NCBI GenBank assembly: GCA_949130485.1
Contig: OX422204.1
Span: forward strand, 5,518,015 to 5,582,014
Origin: Agelas oroides
Lineage: Eukaryota; Porifera; Demospongiae; Agelasida; Agelasidae
Reading direction: 5' to 3'
DNA: 64,000 nt
Made by a program: the position numbers and the translations under genes. Shown here piece by piece: positions 28,933-41,123 of the stretch. Position 1 is the stretch's first letter. The number at the start of each line of letters is the position of its first letter. Below the pieces are notes generated by a model. It did no database searches. It was not told the DNA's origin and saw nothing but the letters and a program-made list of their open reading frames with translations.

Positions 28933-31306
28933 GGGGATCGTCTAAGTTCACATAGCTCCATGAGGTTACGTCATGAAACCTCATGTGGGAGTTCCCCGTG
29001 TCCGGTCCACCGCATAATCGCGATAACCCGCTTTCTTAACTTACCCCAAAAATTGTTCTGAACTAGCATGCATTCAGAAAGTATGCAGCATATCAAGGTA
29101 AAAGAGAGCAAGTAAGCATAATATTGGTAAGCTAAAGTAGTCAGGATGAAGGTATATATTCGTGGCAGTTGTTGAGGGGGTAAAAAGACTGTATAGGACA
29201 GAGCTGGCATCCATAAAACATGGCATATATAAGACTGAGTATAGCATACTTGGTAAAGATGATCATGTGCAGTCCATGAGGCCTAAATTTGGGCAGTAAA
29301 AGCATGTACATGGTAACTTCCTGTGACACACAAGTCGATCAAGATTGCAAGTGCTTGTGTGCAGAGTTTGTTAGTATATGTTAGTAGACTACTATGGCAA
29401 ACCTACTGTGTGCAGTTAGCTGTGTGCATTGTGAGCTTGCACTCAAACTATCCATGAAATTTCTACCTTCTCCACTGACTACTTCTGTTGCTTACTTGAT
29501 TCTATCACACTTGATATGCTAAATTCACAATGATACTGTCTGTGTCACTGCATACACAGCCAGCCTCATACTACAAGCCCTGAGACCATGTCACAATCAT
29601 TACTATAGCGTACTTGTATGTTTGAAATCAGCTTTGCTCCCAAGTTCCCACCCAGCTTTCTGTCAGCACTGCAAGTGATGGAAAGCTGAGTAAGGAAGGC
29701 CTGGAAAGAGGTGTATGCACTCCCCTCTCTTCACCAACAAAATGACTACACAAATGCAGACAAGTTCTAATACCACTATCTGAGATCAGCAAGAAATAGA
29801 CTAGGATATGTCTTTTGTTAAAGACCACCTAAAAATTAAAAATACAGTTATAAGTGTGTTTTTACCTCTCAGATTGCATCACAAGCAATCTCAGCGCACC
29901 TATAAAAACCCAAATTTCTGTTGAGGAGCATGCCCACATAGCCCCTAGACAATGCTTCATACAGCTTCCCCCCAAAACTCAAAATCCTAAACAGAACCCT
30001 ATCCTCTCAAAACATGAGGGGACAGACTTCACACAACAGACTTTCCTCTAGCAACCTTCTTGGAGAAAAAGGAGACATCCTATATTTGAAGACAAGCATC
30101 TTGGGTGTATGTTCCAATCAAGTGTCAGGCATCCCATGACCCTGTGATCTCTGTGATGTTCTACCTGGATGGGGCTTAACAGATACTTCTATATCACTTA
30201 TTCACTTGATGGAATTGTCTGAGTGTGTATTTATGAACTCTGTCTGCTGAGAAAAGTTGTGGTAGAGATTGCACTAGAATCAAAAGTCTGGCTGAACTCT
30301 TCATTGCATCTTGCATCCTCATGTAAATTTATTCAGTGATCAGTCTCTCATGGTGTGCATGGATCGTAGCTTTCCTTAGCCTTGTACCCAGGCTATCTCA
30401 ACACAAGGCTATGTTCACCTATTTGAAAAACTTCACAATGCCAAACCATCCCCTACCATTTCTCTCAGAGCATCAACCATCCTCCTCCTAATTTACATTT
30501 GTCATTTGTAAATCATGACTTATTGTGTATGCTACAGCGATATAATGGTCGTCATGGGAGCAGCATTTTTTTTTCTGTTTCAGATAGGTGGTTACTTCAT
30601 ACAGGTCATTTTGTACAAGATTAGTACAACTGGGACCAGGAGTGGTGGCCGTAACAAAAAAGAGATGGCTAGCTGTCTTTAACATCCAATGACCACTATA
30701 GACAGGTTTCACTCTAGTGACAATACATTGAGTGAGAATGCAGCATATCAACTCATAAGCAGTAGAATATGTCAAAGGAGAAGGTACACATTCTACAAAG
30801 AGTTTGAAGTTAACTTGCAGTACATGCCGATATTAAATTCACACTGTCACTGCTCACTTTGGCCTGGGCTTGCTACGAACGATGCACATAGAAATGATCA
30901 AAAGGTATTTTGTGTGGAATAGTAAACCTTTTACAAGCCTTTCTTGCCCAATAGAGCACAAATTTAGGGCTCAAAAACAGACTGTACCTGCAAATAGTCA
31001 TCTCAGTTAATCCAACATGCCTCTCATGGAGGGCTAGCTCTGAGCTGTACAATCCATTTCTCCCTCCACGGCTACCATGAATATACAACTTCATCCTGAC
31101 TACTTTAGCTTACTGATATTATGCTTACTTGCTCTCTTTTACCTTGATATGCTGCATACTCTCTGAATGCATGCTAGTTCAGTGGGGGAAGTTAAATTAC
31201 GTAGAAAGCGGGTTATCGCGATTATGCGGTGGACCGGACACGGGGAACTCCCACATGAGGTTTTATGACGTAACCTCATGGAGCTATGTGAACTTAGACG
31301 ATCCCC
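28933..31306. mobile_element. 2.4-kb unit with about 235-bp inverted terminal arms
   Basis: The left arm 28933-29168 begins GGGGATCGTCTAAGTTCACA and includes TAACCTTGATATGCTGC-type words on the other strand. The right arm 31068-31306 is its inverse, ending GTGAACTTAGACGATCCCC. Arms agree well except for a small indel near the middle. The 1.9-kb interior has no recognised transposase or other gene. It is followed by a GCCTCG-family end (CCTGGGAACGAGGC, 31340-31353). Confidence 0.75.
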
Positions 31307-31353
31307 CCGAACTGGAAGCGACGGAAAGCTGGGCGGGGCCTGGGAACGAGGCT

Positions 31354-31920
31354 AGTGATACTGCGTTGTTCGATTTCAAGACCGTTTAGCGCCCAATTCG
31401 CGATCGACAACGATGCTATCAGCGCAGATAATTCATATGCGTACCAGTACCGGTGGGGCACGGCCTCCAGTTGCTAGGGGACGTGCCCCAGTGTGCCCCA
31501 GCCTCGCTACGCCACTGAGCCTCCCCTTCTCAAAAATCTTCTACGTCCCTAGTATAAGATATTCAATACACACTAACGGCCGTATTGTCCTAAGCAAACA
31601 CTCATGGGCACCTACAGCTCCAGCACCACCAAGTGTGCACTCGCACAGAGGAAGTGCTTGAATAGTACATCATGCCCATTATCAGGGGCGGCGGAACAGG
31701 TCCGGCAGACCCGGCAACCGCCGGACCAATGTTTTGACTGAGATAACATCGCCGACCCTTTGCTTGCAGGCGAGAAGCTCGCGTATCGTCATGTACAGAT
31801 CCATGCCCGCACGAACGTCACGGTCCTGAGAGCTGTGGATACCAGAGAACGAACAGATTTTGAGCGTGGTGGCCACACATTCTCGGCCGGCGTTGCTCGG
31901 AATGCGATAAGACTAAATAC
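31354..31920. other. No recognisable gene
   Basis: Low-complexity and repeat-derived words (GCCTCGCTACGCCACTGAGC at 31501; GGGGCGGCGGAACAGGTCCG at 31685). Short frames have no domains. Confidence 0.4.
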
Positions 31921-32087
31921 TACTGTTGATTTCACCTCACTTCGAATGAGCGTGGTGTGAACGTATCAGCGTGCGTATGTTCGTACAAGTGCTTGCGTGT
32001 ACTTCGTACTAGTACGCTGAGCGATAACACTCCACACGCTTACGCTTCACGCTCACGCTCATTCGAAGTGAGGTGAAATCAACAGTA
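31921..32087. repeat. Inverted repeat with perfect 34-bp arms
   Basis: TACTGTTGATTTCACCTCAC... (31921-31954) is exactly inverted at 32054-32087. The centre of about 100 bp is rich in GTACG/CGTAC and GCGTG words. Confidence 0.9.
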
Positions 32088-32852
32088 AGCAAAATTCTGA
32101 CTGGCTTGTGTGCGTCGCTCTTTCATGTGGTTCCCCGGGGGATTGAAACCGCCACTGGACACTTACCTCCATGCATGCAAACGTGAAGTGAGTCAGAGTT
32201 CTGTTACCATGCCAGGACTAAAGCAATGAATAATAGTGACGTTTTGGGCCCCAAAATAGCCTCAGGAGCCATCTTACAGCATTAAATTCAAAAAATATTC
32301 CTGGGGAGCATGCCCCCACACCCCCTAACTTCTGCGCACACGCTAACGTACGCATGCACTCGGCCACAAGTACCAGTAAGCCGGACCAATGCAATTTTGC
32401 TTCCGCCGGGCCTGCCATAAAGCACCCACTGCAGCTCACAAGCCTATCTGCCAGGTGCTTATAAATCAACCTACACTATTGCTTCACCCTAGTCTATTTT
32501 GAGCCAAATCAGGTTAGCCCAGCTGTGGAGAAAGCTGTTTCATACAATGGAATGGACAGACTTGTAGCCTCGCTGTCAAGCCTCTGCAGCATTCGTCATC
32601 ATGGCTGTGACCATGTCTTGTGATTCTATTAACTTGAAAGAACTTATCAAAATTAGTACATGTACCAAGACCTTATATGTATTTTTAAATTTTGACCATG
32701 TCTACTTAACGTTTTGTGTAATCATTTTCATATGTACATGGTGACTGTGTATAGCTTATTGTATCAATATCAAGGTTGTTATATCCTTCAATTATGTACC
32801 ATCACCTATGTGCACTCAAGTTCACTAATTTCAAGTATACTCTATTCAACAG
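32088..32852. other. NLR intron, repeat-derived
   Basis: Contains TTCCTGGGGAGCATGCCCCC near 32300, inverted at 42540-42560. Ends with acceptor CTATTCAACAG. No gene recognised. Confidence 0.4.
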
Positions 32853-32936
32853 TCTTGGTGATAATGAAGTTGGAGATGCAGGAGCTACTGCACTGGCTGA
32901 TGCGCTGAGGGTTAGTCAGAGCTTGAAAATATTGAG
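32853..32936 (+). CDS. NLR gene exon: LRR 5 (B type)
   Basis: An 84-bp exon, phase 2 in and out (TTCAACAG / AG|GTTAGTAC). It encodes LGDNEVGDAGATALADALR then VSQSLKILR. The first 57 bases are identical to LRR 3 except for one third position, and flanking intron words are also shared. This is recent exon duplication or gene conversion. Confidence 0.88.
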
Positions 32937-33106
32937 GTTAGTACATAGCAAAGTACTGAATACGATTGGTTGGTACCATAGAGTTTAAGAGCACTCTTGT
33001 AGTGTTAGATGTCAAGTTCGTTGGATCCGTGACAAGTGGTGAGTGATTCAAGTGTTTAAGATTTCAGACTATACTTGTCCAAGCAGCATGGTATTAATTT
33101 CTGATA

Positions 33107-33227
33107 GCCTCGTTTCCAGGCCCTCGCCCCAGCTTCCCGTCGCTTGCAGTACGCTTAATCGTCGCTTGCAGTACGCTTAATCGTACTGCAAGCGATGGGA
33201 AGCTGGGCGAGGGCCTAGGAACGAGGC
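33107..33227. mobile_element. GCCTCG-family fold-back MITE, TA target duplication
   Basis: A 121-bp fold-back between TA at 33105-33106 and 33228-33229. Arms run through CCCTCGCCC(C)AGCTTCCC and onward. The centre has a duplicated CGCTTGCAGTACGCTTAAT. Confidence 0.88.
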
Positions 33228-33707
33228 TAGATTTCTGAACCTTCTGCATTTCTCTGACATTACTGTAGCCAACAGAAACACTGTACAAAGTCCTTTGTGT
33301 GGTACTTACTAGTTAGTGTTAACAACAACTGTCTTGACATGTAGGAAGATGTCACTGCAGTAGCTACAGATGGCTGTGTTGAGCTAGGTCCTATAATTGC
33401 ACTTCCAAATGGCACTACAGCTTTCTGGTAGTTGTTGCGATTTAGATAGGTGAAGTACAAAACCAAAACAATTTTTAATGTTTATGTGGTATCATCAGTG
33501 GATTTAAGTGTTTAGGGTGGGAAATTATACACTGTTATGAACTGTTTTAGGAAAACTGTATGCCAATAAAATACAGCTATATACTCAAGCCTCTACATAC
33601 GTATATAATAGACACTAAAATATTATTCTACTTAGAAATGCAATAGCAATACAGCTGTTGTAAACAGTACAGTTGATAGAATGTATTCATATTCATTTCC
33701 ACTGCAG

Positions 33708-33791
33708 CTTACCAAACATTAATGTGTCTTCCATTGGAGCCATTTCCCTCTCCAAAGCACTAAAACAAAATAGGAGACTGGAAGATTTCAA
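33708..33791 (+). CDS. NLR gene exon: LRR 6 (A type)
   Basis: An 84-bp exon, phase 2 in and out, between TTTCCACTGCAG and GTACGTTGTG. It encodes LPNINVSSIGAISLSKALK then QNRRLEDFK, matching the A-type repeats LRR 1, 2 and 4. Confidence 0.85.
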
Positions 33792-34686
33792 GTACGTTGT
33801 GATCTCAACATGCACTTTGTATGCAAGAAGCTAACAAATACTCCATGCAAAACGTTGATATATTGCCTCAACAGTGTCACCAAAGAATAATGCTAAGTAG
33901 GATACAATAATTACTGTTATCACACAAAGTACAGACTGTGTGCATACATTCCATCTTGGCCACAAATAATTGAATAATGATGCAATAGTGGTGAGACACA
34001 GGTAGAACATACATGCAAAGTGTTATAACTTAAGATATGGATCACCTCTTGTGTGTTGCTACCGTATTATCCTGTGCAAGTGCCCATCCCCGAGTAAGGG
34101 TCCAACCCCGTATTTTTTTGACAGCTCTGTGGTTTTTCAAGGTTTTCCATGTAACCGCCAGCACACAAATTTTTTGCGTGGTGATCCGGAAGTTCACAGT
34201 TTGAGCTCACATAGACTGTAACTGTGATCATTCTGATGAGTTTCAGGTGCCACTACATCCAGCAGCAAGGTTTGCCCACACCGGTCGTAGCATCGTCCAC
34301 AGCGTTCTTCGCTTGCAGTACGAAATTTGCATACTGCAAGCGATGAACGCTGCGAAGCCTTGGCAACCAGACTTCAGGTTGGTGCATTTCTAGCAAGATA
34401 CTGCTTTCTATACTGGCGAGCTGGCCTGGTTTGGCTAAAAAAAGAAGCGCGGACGAAGCTACAATGCAAGTCAATTCAGTAGCACCTGTCAGCTAACTCG
34501 GTGTGGGTTCAGTGGCCAAGCTGGATATTTTAACGTGTAGCTATTAATTTGTGAAATCTAAGAATCTGATTTATATTTAAAGCACTCTAACCTGAGTTGT
34601 GGCCAAAAGTGTTGACACTTCACTGACCACACTAATGTCATCCTGACTTGCAACTCTAGAACCTTGTATAAAGACTAGGGCAGGAA
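33792..34686. other. NLR intron with hairpin
   Basis: A hairpin at 34302-34350 pairs GCGTTCTTCGCTTGCAGTA with TACTGCAAGCGATGAACGC (one mismatch), the same GCTTGCAGTAC core as the GCCTCG-family centres. No gene recognised. Confidence 0.55.
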
Positions 34687-34687
34687 A

Positions 34688-35003
34688 GCCTCGTTCCCAG
34701 ACCCTCACTCAGCTTCCCGTCACTTGAAGGACGGTTAAGCAGGAGAGGGCCTGGTACATTATTTTGTCACGTGAGTGACATCACGGACAGGGTAAATTAT
34801 GTGAACATGGGCATCATGTAAACCACGAACAACTTCGCCCACACGCACGCACTGGTGCGTGACTGTTCCGACTCGGACAGAGAGTTTTACCAAGCCAAGA
34901 CAGTGAAGACACACCGCCTGTTTTTCACTGCTCTTATGCTTCCATGTATTATACTGAATGCAAACCAAAAAGCAAAGCACAGGAGAAGGCCTGGGAGCGA
35001 GGC
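34688..35003. mobile_element. GCCTCG-family element, 316 bp
   Basis: Bounded by GCCTCGTTCCCAGACCCTC and the inverse GGCCTGGGAGCGAGGC, followed by TA. Internal GTCACGTGAGTGACATCACG and AACTTCGCCCACAC match the interior of the element at 27581-28916, so the two share a common ancestor. Confidence 0.75.
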
Positions 35004-35335
35004 TACTTGAAAATGATTTCCCTATTAGCTGTGTCAGTCACTTGGAAACGCTGTGCAGTAATCTGGTCCTTTTGTGTACTGGTGGGACATTGTGCAATCT
35101 GAACGCTGAGCTGAACATCATGTGCTAGCACTCGCTTGCTGCTGTCATGCCAAACCTATACATGGCACTTGCAAAGGCACACTGTAAGTCTCCACAGCCT
35201 TTTTAGTTAAAAGTACCACCACAGTACCTTCACACACAAGAAGCATTTTAAGGTGTGTGGGCTTGTTACTTGCCTAACAAAATTCTAGTCGTACTTGCCC
35301 ATTTTCAATTAATTAAAGTCTTTCTACAGTCTTTT

Positions 35336-35435
35336 CTACATGCGACGTCACTCATGTGAGAAAATGTACCAGGCCCTCTCCCGCTCAACCGTACTGCAAG
35401 CAATGGGAAGCTGGGTGAGGGCCTGGGTATGAGGC
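35336..35435. mobile_element. Partial GCCTCG-family end
   Basis: GACGTCACTCATGTGAGAAA then CCAGGCCCTCTCCCG, GTACTGCAAGC and AGCTGGGTGAGGGCCTGG ending GAGGC, followed by TA. Only one end of the element remains. Confidence 0.65.
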
Positions 35436-35566
35436 TATAAAGCAAGTAATCCAGTACAGCCATATTCAGCCATATTCAGCCATAAGTCATTATTTACAAT
35501 TCACTGCACTTAGCCACTGGCTTACTGCATTGCAGCACATCCTGTGCATCCATGTTTTGTAGATGG

Positions 35567-35899
35567 AAATTTCACGTTAAAAATAATTTTGGTGGTGTTA
35601 AATTTTCACAGGTTTGTTCGATCTGTGAAATTTTTATTATAATAGTTGGTGGTTAGGTTACAATATGGAAAAGCACCTGGAGCGTTCCTAGCATTTTGTC
35701 CACTACCAGATATCAGAAGAGGCAGGTATCGCTGCACTGTACTCATCAATTGGACATTTAACTTGGGGAGTATGGACTTGCGTGCACACATTCATTGATC
35801 ATTGCCACGTAAGATTTTTTTTTGTTTGAGTGTTAAATTTTGGCGGTTGGTCTCAACTGCAAAATTGTTTCAACAACTAAATTTTCCCAATCTACGGTA
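35567..35899. mobile_element. TACCGTA-type MITE, copy B
   Basis: Shares GGTGGTGTTAAATTTTC, TTACAATATGGA, CCTGGAGCGTTCCTA and the ATTGATCATTGCCACGT order with 23946-24235. It retains the right end AAATTTTCCCAATCTACGGTA, complementary to the left end of copy A. Confidence 0.6.
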
Positions 35900-36250
35900 T
35901 AGTATATATATCCTAGCTGTGTGATATTGCAGTGTGTAAGATTATCAAACTAAGAACTAGTGAGTCACTAGCAACACACACTTCACAAAATGAAACTGGA
36001 AGAAGGTACTAAACTTTATAAGTGATTACATTGTAATGCCAGATCTCTGACTGCTAGCCTTGTGACCCCATGATAGTAGGAATAAGTGGCTATACCCAAA
36101 CAAATTGCAAGGTTTGATTTTTGATATGTCACTGTGTGTACATAATGTGTGCATGCTTATGTGTTGTTCTTTTGTTGTTTTCTTGCTTATGATCGGTATC
36201 ATGCATGTGTGTTTTTGTGGGTTTATGACAGCTATGTTGCTGATTTTGTT
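35900..36250. other. NLR intron, no other feature
   Basis: No gene recognised; ends in the target duplication GATTTTGTT. Confidence 0.4.
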
Positions 36251-36993
36251 GGTCATATCTAATCACAACTGGATTGTGGACTGGACTGCTGGACTGGACT
36301 GATGGACTGGATTACTGGACTTAATTTGTTCATATCTCATGACTTCCATCCAATCAAATGTTGTAAATTTGGTTACAGTAACTACCTTACTATAAGCTGC
36401 ATCTTTATACTGCATGTTAGGGATTGTACATGAGTGCACAATGCAAACACTACTTGGACGGATGTGCCTCATAAATCAATGGTGTACACGCAGTGAACTC
36501 AAAGCACTGTCTGACTACAGCAAGCTCAAAAGAGCATCAAAAGTACTGACAAAGGCCTCTTTACTAAAGACAATGTACTGCCCGAGTGTGATGGAGAACG
36601 CTGGTGTCAAATGCTATACTGGTTAGTGGTTACCAGGCTAAGCAATACCTATAGTCTTGTTGAATGCAGCCACGTAAAAACTATGCTTGGTCGGCGAGAG
36701 GCCCTGGAATAGATTATAGTGCCAATTGGCCTAGTATATGCATACCTTTCAAAGGTTTTCAAGGTCTCTTAGGCACAAAACTCCCACGGTTACTACATAC
36801 GGTATTATTTGTTTCTACGTAGAATTCTTGGCAATCTAATAGCCGCTAAGCATCGAATATGTGACCCAATTCAGTATATCTGATTGGGTGGAGGTCATGT
36901 GATACACACAATTTTAGTTCAAAGGTCAGTCCATTAATCCAGTCCAGCAGTCCAGTCCAGCTATCCAATCCAGTTCAGTGATTAGAGACGACC
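36251..36993. mobile_element. TGGACTGGAC-family MITE with exact 9-bp target duplication
   Basis: GATTTTGTT at 36242-36250 is repeated exactly at 36994-37002. The element starts GGTCATATCTAATCACAACT and ends with the inverse of GGTCGTCTCTAATCACTGAA. Subterminal TGGACTGGACTGCTGGACTG repeats occur at both ends in inverse orientation. No transposase inside. Confidence 0.92.
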
Positions 36994-37002
36994 GATTTTG
37001 TT

Positions 37003-38040
37003 CCAGACTTAAATGCATAGTATACCCCTGGCCTTTCTTTTGTTAAGTTTGTGTTCTTGTTGTTTGCTCCACACTTGAAGTATTGCATATATATGAGCAT
37101 CATGCTTAGTATGTAAGAGAAATTTCACGGATACATAAATACATACATGTGCAAGTGAATCTTCTTAGCCTGACCACGCTCTGTATGCAATTAACAGGGC
37201 TGGATTACCCACCACCCATTCAATTTCTAGTGCACGTGACCTTTTGTAGCTACAATTTTCAGTAGCTACATGGTTGTGGCTGTGCCTAGGCAATGTGTTC
37301 AGGTAAGACAAGCTAGCTGAGTTGCCATTTAAATCACTGATCTATTTCCATAACTGGGGTGTGACTAAGATTAAAACAGCAAAAAAAACACCACAAGTAA
37401 CACTGTACAGTAAAAAGCTGGCAGTCAGGAGGAATAAAACCCAGGATACCTGGCTTGATCCAACAATGCTCTACCATCTTTCCCCAATTTTCACCTCATA
37501 ACATCAAAATGCCTGTATTTCCAGCTGAGGCTAGACACTCATAGCATTCAGAATGGGAGAACCACACAGCATGGGTTCTCTCCTGAACAGATGGGAAAGC
37601 TGGTAGCCTGCAAAATTTCTCTTAACTCTTTAACAACCGTAGGCTATTTACTGGAGGTGTTTATTAAGCTATGGATACCTTCCATGGTCTGTAGTTTCAC
37701 TTTTGCTTGGAGCTAGCACTGGAAACTTGAGTCAAGGCTTTATTGACACAGTTCACGACCTTGGACACACCCACTCATTAGCGAGTGTTCAATAGTCAAG
37801 GCCCTCTGACCAGAGAGCGCTCCTCTGGACTAAAAGCTGCCTAAATTGCCAGAAATGGAGTCCCTACAAAGTGAAGGGAGCATTTTCTACACCCGTTTGT
37901 GCAAGAAAGCAGACAAATGGCCGACCTGTCATTGACCAAGGCTTTTCTACAGGCAGCTGCAACCGCCACCATGCACTGTCAGGGAGAGCGGTGGACCCAC
38001 TCACCTCCCCCTGTCCCACCCTTTCTTAGCGCAGAACCTA
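37003..38040. other. NLR intron, no recognised gene
   Basis: No coding signal or clear repeat. Sequence near 38040-38105 (TTTGAAACACTTTACGTCA...) is partly inverted at 42025-42070 (GTGACGTAACCGGAAACGGT...), which may mark the outer edges of a composite region. Confidence 0.4.
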
Positions 38041-38184
38041 TCTTCAAAAGGGATTGACTAAGTTCACCCGGTTTGAAACACTTTACGTCATCTTATTAAA
38101 TATTCATAAGAGGCTACCGAAACAAAGATGTTCATCACATTTTGCAAGACCAGAGAAAAAAAAAGGACTATATACATTTCCTGG

Positions 38185-38228
38185 CCCTAGCCCTAACCCT
38201 AACTGTATCCCAAACCCTAACCTTTAAC
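38185..38228. repeat. Short telomere-like CCCTAA patch
   Basis: CCCTAGCCCTAACCCTAACT then CCCAAACCCTAACC: four to five imperfect CCCTAA units inside an intron, not at a chromosome end. Confidence 0.7.
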
Positions 38229-38306
38229 CATTTAGCCAATGAGCCGCTTCAGCCGACCACCATGCTGTTTATGTATTTAACCTGCGGCAGCGCGACGAAA
38301 CATAAT

Positions 38307-39930
38307 GGGGCGCACTAAGTTTACAACATCTGGTGCCCATGACGTAATTGCAATTACGTCACCACAGGAGAATAACCTTTGCACCGAAGAGCTGCGAGAA
38401 AGAGCTAAGTCACTGGACGAGGTCAGTCTACCACTTAGAAAAGCTAGATTTGGTTGTCTGTTTTTAGGTAGAGATAGGGGACTCTGGAGCTGTCTCTTGC
38501 ATCAAATTTCACCTTGGGAGGCTGTTCTAGTCTTGGAGGAAAGTCCATGCTGACACTCAGCCTAGTATGCTTTTATGAATGCACCATCTGGAGCTGTCTG
38601 TAAGTGAGCTAATACTGCTGAGGGAGGCATACATAGCTAAAACTAGAAATCATACAAGTGGGACCTCAGGTGATTCTGACAAGTGCAACAGCTTCATTCA
38701 CATACAAGGCAATTAGTTGTGTCGAAGACCTCTCCCTCCCACACATGCACGTACACACATGACACACGTGTGTGTAGACACATGCACATGAGTAGCTATG
38801 TCAATGAGACTTTTTCCTAAGATCATATGATACACAAAACTGTAGCCTCATTGCCAGGCCCCTGTTCAGCTTTCCATCACTTTCAGTACATACTGCAAGA
38901 AACAAAATGCAGTATAAGTGCAGGGTTGCATAAACTCTTCATAAAATTATAAAGGGAGCATAATCAACAGAACTATTCTGGTGTTCTATTGCTACGTCAC
39001 ACACAAATTAAGAATTCTGATCTTGAACTGTCAGACGTAGCCTGCAGACTCTCCAACAAAGCAGCTGCAGAAAGAATGAATACCAAGCATTATTCCATAA
39101 CAGGGTGATCCTCATTTTCAGTCCTACTCCCACACATGAACTATACAGAATTAAAACAAAGGGAGTGAAAACAAATTAGCCATGCCTAAGGCCCTCATAA
39201 TTAGATCTGGATCAGAGGCACTGGATGTGTGAGCCTGCATACAATGAAAACAACCTGAACTTCGATTTGTTTTTTTACAAAAACTTGATACCGTCAAAGA
39301 AGTGCACCTATCCTACAGTTCTTATGTCTGCTGGAGATCTGTGTGTGCAACAAGAACAAAACGTTACTTAAGTGTCCGAGTATCAATTAACGTCTCTTTA
39401 CCTAAAGGATTTCAGATCAACTGTAGCATTGACCTTTGCTACATCAAAACTGCTATATCTGAGACATTGCCCTTGTACTCATAATTATGAAAACTATATG
39501 ACATCCAAGGTGCTGCAATTCACATCACAAACTCAACAAGCAACAAAGTTGGAGACGGTGGAACCACAGATGTGAGGCTTTTAAATGCTTAATAACCCTG
39601 AAGTGTCCAATGCAGATCCCACTTCTGTCAGTTTCTAAGGATATTTCACTGGCTATATCTGGACCTAAGAAATTATACATGTCAGCATGGTCTTTCATCC
39701 AAGGCTAGAACAGCCTCCCAAGGCGAAATTTTATGCAAGAGTCAGCTCCAGTGTCCCCTTCCTCGGCCTAAACAAATAAACAACCGAATCTAGCTTTTCT
39801 AAGTGGTAGACTGACCTCTTCCAATGTCTTGGGTCTATCTCATAGCTCTTCGGTACAAAGGTCATTCTTCTGTGGTGATGTAATTGCAATTACGTCATGG
39901 GCACCAGATGTTGTGAACTTAGTGCGCCCC
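38307..39930. mobile_element. TIR element with about 250-bp arms (GGGGCGCACTAAG ends)
   Basis: The left arm from GGGGCGCACTAAGTTTACAA (38307) to about 38560 is inverted at 39685-39930 with roughly 85% identity by eye. Arms include TGACGTAATTGCAATTACGT and CCTTGGGAGGCTGTTCTAG. The 82-codon frame at 38305-38553 is within the arm and appears again inverted, so it is arm sequence rather than a gene. The 1.1-kb interior has no recognised domain. Confidence 0.8.
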
Positions 39931-40825
39931 AATATTTAATAGGGTCTCATTACTTTCACGTTGTTTCATGTCCCCCTGTCACATGACCCACCAAGGGGGT
40001 GGAGTCAGGGCACGAGCGCACTTATGTCTGACCGAGGGTAAACCTGCCACAAAACAGAAACGGAGATCAGCCAACCTGAAACTTTACCTGGAAGCTACAA
40101 CCAGTAATGTCTAGTCTGATTTCCGGCCGCGCACAACCTACTGGACGGTGAAATTCATCTTTGCACTGGTCAGCACTGAACTAATGTTTCATGAGTTTGC
40201 AACAAAACCTGATGCAGAGAAAGGAGAAATCCTTGAAGTCACAGTACCAAGATACAGTGCACTTTGTGGCCGTGATGTAGGCAGTCTACCAGACCTACTG
40301 ACTCATAAGCCATAGTCAAATCAGTTTGCACCTACCAGCCATGACTGTGAAGATGAGGAATATGTAGATGGGAGTGCAATAAGTCCTGCAACAGTGTATG
40401 TTGCAGGACTTGTACACCGATTGGAACTTTCAGTAGTACATGTTTGTATTTATTTCAGAGGTAACTGCAGTATTGATCGGTACATATTGAACCAGAGTGT
40501 CCTTAGCATTGTTCCCTGATTCTCTAGGCCCCAGCCTTTGTCAACCGAGTGGGGCCTTGGCGCCTTGGGAATGAGGGTATAAACATCATTTAAGATGAAA
40601 CCTGTCAGTGTGCAGTCCAAAGATTACATGTGAAACTCTGGTGTGTAGCCTGCTAGAAGCTACCAGTGATTGTGCATGTTTGCATGCCGCTATATAGTAT
40701 ATTCATTATTGGAGACTGTAGATATATACAATAACAAAAGACATACAAAAACGGATGGTTCAACAAGTTTAATCAGTCAAAGGTCAAATATATCACATCT
40801 CCCCCAACACAGTAATTGTGGGGTA

Positions 40826-41123
40826 GTCTCGTCCCCAGACACTCTGAAAAGTGGAAAGGTCTGGTATTCTGAGCAACATTTCTTGTCACATGGGGCAGGG
40901 CCTACGGCGTAAAGAATGTCAAAATGACATTTTACATCTGGGACTTGAGTTTTCCAATTTGGTTCAAAATATAATCGCTTACGACATGCACATATAATTA
41001 TGCATTCTAGAATCTGATTCGAGCTCTCAGATTGGGGAGCTAACCCGCCCCATGTGACAAGAAGAGTCGCTCAGAACACGACACCCTCTTTCTTACACAT
41101 GTGAAAGGGTTGGGGAACAAGAC
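40826..41123. mobile_element. GTCTCG-ended MITE, TA target duplication
   Basis: Ends GTCTCGTCCCCAGAC and the inverse GGGGAACAAGAC lie between TA dinucleotides (40824-40825, 41124-41125). Inner words GGTATTCTGAGCAAC and TTCTTGTCACATGGGGC are inverted across the centre. It looks like a sister family of the GCCTCG elements. Confidence 0.75.

Noticed and set aside
38305-38553. 82-codon open frame starting in GGGGCGCACTAAG
   Set aside because: The same sequence is present, inverted and diverged with stops, at 39685-39930; it is transposon arm.
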